The notes under the pieces were generated by a model, which ran no database searches, was not told the origin of the DNA, and was given only the letters and a program-made list of their open reading frames with translations. A program made the position numbers and the translations under genes. A stretch of 8,187 bases of DNA from positions 1 to 8,187 of the forward strand of contig JBKOWZ010000051.1 of NCBI GenBank assembly GCA_046724665.1. The letters are read 5' to 3'. Positions 4,803-8,187 of this stretch are shown piece by piece. The DNA comes from Actinocrinis sp046724665 (GTDB lineage: Bacteria > Actinomycetota > Actinomycetes > Streptomycetales > Catenulisporaceae). Each line of letters opens with the position of its first letter. Positions within the stretch are counted from its first letter, which is position 1.

Positions 4803-6265
4803 ACAGCAGTACAGATCTCGTCGTCCTCGGCGCGGGACCGGCCGGGCTCTCCGCCGCTTGGCGAGCCGCCCGGCGCGGCCTGTCCGTTGTCGTGTTGGAC
4901 CGCGCCGACGCCGTCGGCGGCATGGCCGCGTCCTTCGACGTCGCGGGAATCCGCGTCGATTACGGCAGCCACCGCCTCAATCCCGAGATGCCGGCCTACG
5001 TGCTCGCCGACCTGCGCTACCTGCTCGGCGGCGACCTTCAGACCCGCTACCGCGACGGACGGCTGCTGCTCGGCGAGAAGTGGATCACGTACCCGTTCAA
5101 GCCGCGCGAACTGGCACGCGCGCTGCCCGCCGTGCCCATGGCCCGCGCCGCCTTCGAGGCGATCGCCACGCCGTGGCGCCGCTCCCGCGCGCCGGAGAAC
5201 CCGGACACGTACGCCGAACTGATGCGCGCAGGCTTCGGGCCGACGCTGTACGAGCAGGTATACGCGCCGTACGCGCGCAAGCTCTGGGGCCTGTCCGGCG
5301 TGGAGCTCGACGCCGAGCAGGCCCGCCGCAAGGCCGGGGCGCAGACCGCGCTCGCCGCGCTGGTGCGCTCGGTGCGCTCCGCGATGTCCAGCGAGTCGCT
5401 GGCCTACCTCTATCCCCGGCGCGGTTTCGGCCAGCTGTGCGAGGCGCTCGCGGACGCGGCGGTGACCTCCGGCGCGCGGCTGCGGCTCGGCGCGATGGTC
5501 GAGCGGCTCGACGTCGGCGAGAGCGACATCGCGGTGCGGCTCGGCCGCTCCGAGCACCACATCGCGGCCGCCGAGCGCGGCGGCTGGTCGGGATACGAGC
5601 ACTGGGAGACCACCGGCTGGCTGCGGGCCAAGCACGTCTTCTCCACCCTGCCGCTGCCGCTGCTGGCCCGGATGACCTCGCCCGGCGCGCCGTACGAGGC
5701 GGTCGAGGCCAGCGGCAACCTGCGGTTCCGGGCGATCGTCCTGGTCTACGCGGTGCACCGGGGCGGCCGGTGGACCAAGCACGACGTGCACTACGTGCCG
5801 GCCTCCGCGACCCCGGTCAGCCGGATCTCCGAGCCGGCGAACCACCGGATCAACCCGGAGGACCCCGAGGACCGCTCGGTGGTCTGCTTCGAACTGCCCT
5901 GCGACATCGGCGACGAGATCTGGAACGCCGCGGACGACGAGCTGTCCGACGTGGTCGAGGACGCGGTGCGCCGCACCGGGCTGCCGCCGCTGAACCTGGA
6001 GTGGCTCCAGGTCAAGCGGCTGCGCAACGTGTACCCGGTGTACCAGCGCGGCTATCGGGAGCATCTGGCCGTGCTCGAGGACTGGGTCGAGAACCTCGGC
6101 AACGTGACCACCTTCGGGCGGCACGGCCTGTTCACCCCGGACAACACCCACCACGCGATGGTGATGGGCTACGAGGCCGCGGACGCGCTGGGCAACGGCA
6201 AGTTCGACAGGGACCACTGGTCCGCCGCGCGCGGCCGGTTCGCACAGCACATAGCGGAGACCTGA
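4799..6265 (+). CDS. FAD-dependent oxidoreductase, protoporphyrinogen oxidase / UDP-galactopyranose mutase-like
   Basis: The 488-residue product begins with an ADP-binding Rossmann fold: DLVVLGAGPAGLSAAWRAA (6-24, GxGxxG at 11-16), VVVLDRADAVGGMAASF (30-46, acidic end of strand 2 plus the GG motif), and VDYGSHRL (53-60), typical of the amine-oxidase/PPO/UGM superfamily. Further family stretches are WITYPFKPREL (95-105), YAPYARKLWG (155-164), YPRRGFGQLCEALA (205-218), FSTLPLPLL (281-289), and the FAD-closing C-terminal motif FGRHGLFTPDNTHHAMVMGY (439-458). There is no signal peptide or membrane helix. The YPFKP and KLWG elements recall polysaccharide-cluster homologues, so a sugar-nucleotide or envelope role is more likely than haem synthesis, but the substrate is unknown. 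The frame is closed by TAG at 4787-4789 and the next start lies beyond GxGxxG, so TTG 4799 is the only workable start, without a strong ribosome binding site. Confidence 0.88.
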   Translation: MNSSTDLVVLGAGPAGLSAAWRAARRGLSVVVLDRADAVGGMAASFDVAGIRVDYGSHRLNPEMPAYVLADLRYLLGGDLQTRYRDGRLLLGEKWITYPFKPRELARALPAVPMARAAFEAIATPWRRSRAPENPDTYAELMRAGFGPTLYEQVYAPYARKLWGLSGVELDAEQARRKAGAQTALAALVRSVRSAMSSESLAYLYPRRGFGQLCEALADAAVTSGARLRLGAMVERLDVGESDIAVRLGRSEHHIAAAERGGWSGYEHWETTGWLRAKHVFSTLPLPLLARMTSPGAPYEAVEASGNLRFRAIVLVYAVHRGGRWTKHDVHYVPASATPVSRISEPANHRINPEDPEDRSVVCFELPCDIGDEIWNAADDELSDVVEDAVRRTGLPPLNLEWLQVKRLRNVYPVYQRGYREHLAVLEDWVENLGNVTTFGRHGLFTPDNTHHAMVMGYEAADALGNGKFDRDHWSAARGRFAQHIAET

Positions 6266-6322
6266 CCGGAACCCGGCGCGCCATGGGTCAAGTCACACCG
6301 GCCCCTTACCCCGTTTTTAGCT

Positions 6323-6328
6323 TTGACA
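6323..6328 (+). promoter_or_regulatory. perfect -35 hexamer TTGACA
   Basis: TTGACA lies in the least GC-rich part of the intergenic region. At 16-18 nt downstream I see only ATTGGT/TTGGTA, a poor -10. TAGGGC (6350-6355) is a better match but 21 nt away. The promoter may need an activator, or the box may be chance. If used, the transcript would begin close to the nested hairpin at 6355. Confidence 0.4.
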
Positions 6329-6354
6329 CAGGAAGCTGCGGGACATTGGTAGGG

Positions 6355-6407
6355 CAGGTGCAGCCGCCGGGACCGACCGGGTCGGCCCAGGCTCCCGGCG
6401 GCACCTG
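6355..6407 (+). ncRNA. large nested hairpin: terminator or structured leader/sRNA
   Basis: CAGGTG (6355-6360) pairs with CACCTG (6402-6407). After a 3-nt CAG bulge, CCGCCGGGA (6364-6372) pairs with TCCCGGCGG (6393-6401). Inside, CCGAC (6373-6377) pairs with GTCGG (6381-6385). All 20 pairs are Watson-Crick. No T tract follows. It could terminate the FAD transcript, or be the body of a structured 5' leader or small RNA started from the TTGACA box. The type assigned here is tentative. Confidence 0.4.
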
Positions 6408-6427
6408 TCCAAGTAGTGCGTGATGTG

Positions 6428-6445
6428 TCAGGGGTATCAGGGGTC
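6428..6445 (+). repeat. 9-bp tandem repeat TCAGGGGTA/TCAGGGGTC
   Basis: Two adjacent 9-bp copies differ only in the last base. They lie 96 bp upstream of the next start codon, between the nested hairpin and the gene. Adjacent copies near one helical turn apart fit a tandem binding site on one face of the DNA. They could also form G-rich RNA structure. Confidence 0.4.
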
Positions 6446-6540
6446 TGCACGGATCGCGGGCGGACCGGCGGTGCGCGGCCGAGTACGGGGGTGGGTCGGC
6501 GCGGACCGTGCGGCCCGGCGCGGCGGGAGGTAGGTGCGTC

Positions 6541-7041
6541 ATGACAGCGCTGGAACTGCCGGACTTCAGCGTTTCGCGCGGCAGGCGCGCCGCCACCGTG
6601 CGGGGGCGCTGGTCGCTCGCCGCGGGCGGCACGGTGGAGACCCGGCCGCGTGGCGGTCCCCGAACGTTCACCACGCGGATCGCCAACGCGCTGCTGCCGG
6701 GCCGCGACCGCGTCAGCACGCTGCCGATCGTCTCCGGTGCGCTGATCGTCGGCGACCCCGCGCACCTGACGGTCGGCGAGGTCGCGGTCGCCGTGGACAA
6801 GACGCGTTCGGTGCGCCTGACGATCGCCGAGCTGACGGCGCTGGGGAACCGGCGCCTGGCCGTGGAGCTGATCGTCTCCGCGCTCGGGGACGACGCGGGT
6901 CCGGACGAGATAGCCCGCCTCGAGGGGTACGCCGACCCGGGCCGCGACGGCACGCTGCGCGTCGTACTCAGCGGTCCAGCCCCGGCCGGGCTCGGCGGCG
7001 CCGGCTTCCGCATCCGGCTTTCGGCCGCCTTCCAGCGCTGA
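6541..7041 (+). CDS. small cytoplasmic protein of unknown function, possibly YceI-like
   Basis: The 166-residue product has no signal peptide or membrane helix. It looks beta-rich: FSVSRGRRAATVRGRWSLA (9-27), then VSTLPIVSGALIVGDPAHL (58-76), VGEVAVAVDKTRSVRLTIAE (78-97) and FRIRLSAAFQR (156-166). The arrangement of an RG-rich first strand, a G-x-L strand and an Asp-rich V-x-V-D strand is faintly like YceI-family lipid-binding barrels. The usual YceI motifs (DxxHSxxxFxxxH, RDxHL) are absent, so I would not name it. The ATG at 6541 has GGAGGT at 6526-6531 with a 9-nt gap. An in-frame GTG at 6508 would add 11 residues without such a site. The strong start, G/C-rich third codon positions and single stop make this the true strand rather than the open antisense frames. 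It follows a long structured leader. Confidence 0.7.
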   Translation: MTALELPDFSVSRGRRAATVRGRWSLAAGGTVETRPRGGPRTFTTRIANALLPGRDRVSTLPIVSGALIVGDPAHLTVGEVAVAVDKTRSVRLTIAELTALGNRRLAVELIVSALGDDAGPDEIARLEGYADPGRDGTLRVVLSGPAPAGLGGAGFRIRLSAAFQR

Positions 7042-7047
7042 TTCGGA

Positions 7048-7063
7048 GCCGGCCGCGCCCGGC
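7048..7063 (+). terminator. short GC hairpin after the 6541 gene
   Basis: GCCGG (7048-7052) pairs with CCGGC (7059-7063) around a 6-nt loop, 6 nt after the stop. The stem is short and no T tract follows. The rest of the gap to 7223 holds GGTCGCC repeated within 7075-7100 and the palindrome TTGATCAA (7173-7180). No clear promoter pair is visible. Confidence 0.25.
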
Positions 7064-7223
7064 ACACCCGCACCCGGTCGCCAAGGGTCGCCGACTGGTC
7101 GCTCCGCGTTCACCCCTCGTTCGGTTCGACCTGCGAGAAAGGGACCCAGAACAGCAGGGGTCGGCGATTCAGTTGATCAATGGGCAGCGAACGCTCGGAC
7201 AGGCCTAGGTGGGGGCGTCCACG

Positions 7224-7838
7224 ATGACCCGGTTCTACCGTCCCGATCGCATCGACTACGACGTCGTGGTGTTGGACCACGAGACCGGCGCCAGCCGCTG
7301 GGCGACCGCCGGGGTCGAGGTCGTCGAGTCGCCGCAGTCGCTGGTGGACGGCGGCGGATCGATGGCCAGCGAACCGTTCCGCGCCTACGCCGCCTCGGTG
7401 GCGCCGCGGCTGCGGGACTTCGCCGAGCGGGTGGCCGGCGCGGACCAGTTCGGCGCGAACGTGTACCGGTATCAGAGCTACCAGGTGGTGCGCGCGGTGC
7501 TGCGCGACGCGCAGGGCGTGCTGCTGGCCGACGTGCGATGCGACGGTTCTGTCACAATTCCCGGCGAGCTCGACCAGGACCTGCGCCGCCAGTTCATCGG
7601 CATGATCAACGGCTGGCTGCCGATGACCATCCGCGAGGTGGACCGCAGCGCCTATGACAACGCGCTGGCTTCGCTGGTCAAGGCGCGCCGAGTGGTGGAC
7701 GCGATGCTGCGCGAGGTGGTCGGGCTGGCCGCGGGTGGTCTAGACCCGATGCCGTGGGAGCAAGTCGCGGCCGCGATGGGCGTGCCGCCGGACACACTCG
7801 ACTCCTGGTACCGGGCCCCGGACGGACTGGCGAAGTGA
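7224..7838 (+). CDS. protein of unknown function with HTH-like C-terminus
   Basis: The 204-residue product is cytoplasmic, with no signal or membrane segment. The N-terminal part (1-45) is a predicted strand-rich segment (DYDVVVLDHETG, AGVEVVESPQSL). The middle (50-135) mixes helix and strand (FRAYAASVAPRLRDFAERV, VRAVLRDAQGVLLADVRCDG). Residues about 144-197 are helical and end in PWEQVAAAMGVPPDTLDSWYR. This resembles a helix-turn-helix (helix, G-V-P-turn, second helix with D-T-L-x-x-W-Y), as in sigma-region-4 or transposase-type HTHs. It may bind DNA, but I recognise no family. ATG 7224 is preferred because GGGGG at 7211-7215 lies 8 nt upstream. An in-frame GTG at 7209 would add five residues. 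A hairpin follows the stop, so this gene probably has its own transcript end before uppP. Confidence 0.72.
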   Translation: MTRFYRPDRIDYDVVVLDHETGASRWATAGVEVVESPQSLVDGGGSMASEPFRAYAASVAPRLRDFAERVAGADQFGANVYRYQSYQVVRAVLRDAQGVLLADVRCDGSVTIPGELDQDLRRQFIGMINGWLPMTIREVDRSAYDNALASLVKARRVVDAMLREVVGLAAGGLDPMPWEQVAAAMGVPPDTLDSWYRAPDGLAK

Positions 7839-7854
7839 CTATTGTTGCTCGGTA

Positions 7855-7883
7855 GTCCCGCCCTTCACCGCCGTCCGCGGGAC
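7855..7883 (+). terminator. hairpin between the 7224 gene and uppP
   Basis: GTCCCGC (7855-7861) pairs perfectly with GCGGGAC (7877-7883), 7 bp with a 15-nt loop, 16 nt after the stop. No T tract follows. It is probably the terminator of the upstream gene, though it could also sit in the leader of uppP. Confidence 0.5.
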
Positions 7884-7914
7884 GCTTCGCGCCGATCATC
7901 GCAGGGGTTCGAAC

Positions 7915-8187
7915 GTGTCCGGGACCGTGTCGTATTTCGAAGCAGTCTTCATCGGCCTGGTCCAGGGCGTGAGCGAGCTCTTCCCGGTCTCCAGCCTCGG
8001 GCACGCGGTGATCATCCCGGCCTGGCTCGGCGGGAGCTGGGCGAGCACCATGAACATGACCGCGCAGGAGTCGCCGTACCTGGCGCTGATCGTGGCGCTG
8101 CACGTGGCCACGGCCTGCGCGCTGATCCTGTTCTTCCGGCACGACTGGGTCCGCGTCACCAAGGGCCTGATCAGCTCGGTGCAGAAC
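7915..8187 (+). CDS. uppP: undecaprenyl-diphosphate phosphatase, N-terminal part
   Basis: The first 91 residues of a BacA/UppP membrane phosphatase (PF02673) are present and the gene runs off the window. UppP hydrolyses undecaprenyl diphosphate to undecaprenyl phosphate to recycle the carrier for peptidoglycan and other wall polymers, and gives bacitracin tolerance when abundant. The first catalytic motif is clear: GLVQGVSELFPVSSLGH at 14-30. Residue numbers match E. coli BacA exactly: Gln17 (Glu in E. coli; the family motif is E/Q-xxx-E), Glu21, Pro24, Ser26, Ser27 and His30. A second membrane segment, YLALIVALHVATACALILFF, spans 55-74. The loop between them (36-54) is longer than in E. coli. 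The second motif (PGxSRSxxT) lies beyond the window. GTG 7915 has AGGGG at 7903-7907 with a 7-nt gap. Confidence 0.9.
   Translation, partial: MSGTVSYFEAVFIGLVQGVSELFPVSSLGHAVIIPAWLGGSWASTMNMTAQESPYLALIVALHVATACALILFFRHDWVRVTKGLISSVQN

Larger units (their letters stand above)
6266..6540 (+). other. 275-nt intergenic region with promoter-like box, nested hairpin and tandem repeat
   Basis: No credible gene is present. In order it contains GGCGCGCC (6275-6282), a locally AT-rich stretch with five T's (6314-6318), TTGACA (6323-6328), a large nested hairpin (6355-6407), a 9-bp tandem repeat (6428-6445) and G-run-rich sequence up to about 6505. It ends with the ribosome binding site GGAGGT of the downstream gene. 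It could hold the terminator of the FAD gene, a promoter, and a structured 5' leader or small RNA. Confidence 0.6.

Noticed and set aside
4778..6250. Long open frame (about 490 codons) on the minus strand opposite the FAD gene
   Set aside because: Its translation is Arg/His/Gly/Val-rich with no motif, and the plus strand has clear FAD-enzyme motifs. This is the usual antisense openness of high-GC DNA.
6275..6282. GGCGCGCC palindrome
   Set aside because: An 8-bp GC palindrome is common by chance in such DNA and has no supporting context.
4858..6423. Second plus-strand frame of about 521 codons within and beyond the FAD gene
   Set aside because: It is extremely Arg-rich, has no motif, and is a +2 shadow of the FAD gene.
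6431..6505. G-quadruplex in the G-run-rich leader
   Set aside because: The runs are unevenly spaced and mostly two to five G's amid C-rich sequence that would compete by base pairing.
6169..7113. Minus-strand frames opposite the 6541 gene
   Set aside because: They have no ribosome binding site or recognisable motif and run through the hairpin region. The plus-strand gene has a strong GGAGGT and G/C-rich third positions.
7173..7180. TTGATCAA palindrome before the 7224 gene as an operator or -35
   Set aside because: Only 8 bp, no second copy and no -10 at the right distance.
1..8187. tRNA, rRNA, CRISPR, insertion sequence or prophage remnants
   Set aside because: I saw no cloverleaf with a TTCGA-type arm in context, no spaced repeats, no transposase motifs and no terminal inverted repeats.

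Overview
The window is high-GC DNA with strong G/C third-position bias, GTG and TTG starts, several apparently leaderless genes, and families typical of filamentous actinomycetes (DUF6114, DUF3618, a GroES-like protein without GroEL, Bcp, AIM24). The best guess is a Streptomycetales/Catenulisporales-type actinobacterium. This is inferred from gene content and base composition only. No mobile element, tRNA, rRNA or CRISPR array was found.

Layout. (1) Positions 1-890: the tail of a small membrane protein (DUF6114-like), then, coupled to it, a secreted protein of unknown function. A perfect 18-bp palindrome separates this pair from the convergent AIM24 gene. (2) Positions 920-2288, minus strand: an AIM24-family protein with a glycine-zipper tail, and the peroxiredoxin Bcp. 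(3) Positions 2465-4627, plus strand, divergent from bcp: a DUF3618 membrane-anchored protein with an 18-bp tandem repeat at its start, a GroES-like protein, and an AI-2E-family permease. A hairpin ends this group. (4) Positions 4628-6265: a compact leader (inverted repeat around a -10 box, two tiny ORFs, TTG start) followed by an FAD-dependent oxidoreductase of the protoporphyrinogen oxidase / UDP-galactopyranose mutase-like superfamily. (5) Positions 6266-7041: a 275-nt intergenic region with a TTGACA box, a large nested hairpin and a 9-bp tandem repeat, then a small protein of unknown function. (6) Positions 7224-8187: a protein of unknown function with an HTH-like C-terminus, a 7-bp-stem hairpin, and the first 91 codons of an undecaprenyl-diphosphatase (UppP/BacA).

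Functional themes. Region 2-3 looks like an envelope/protein-stress neighbourhood (thiol peroxidase, co-chaperonin-like protein, membrane proteins). Regions 4 and 6 hint at cell-envelope polymer metabolism (FAD enzyme, UppP), but no strict operon joins them. Nothing here is clearly a defence or biosynthetic system. The most unusual material is non-coding: the leader of the FAD gene and the structured region at 6266-6540.
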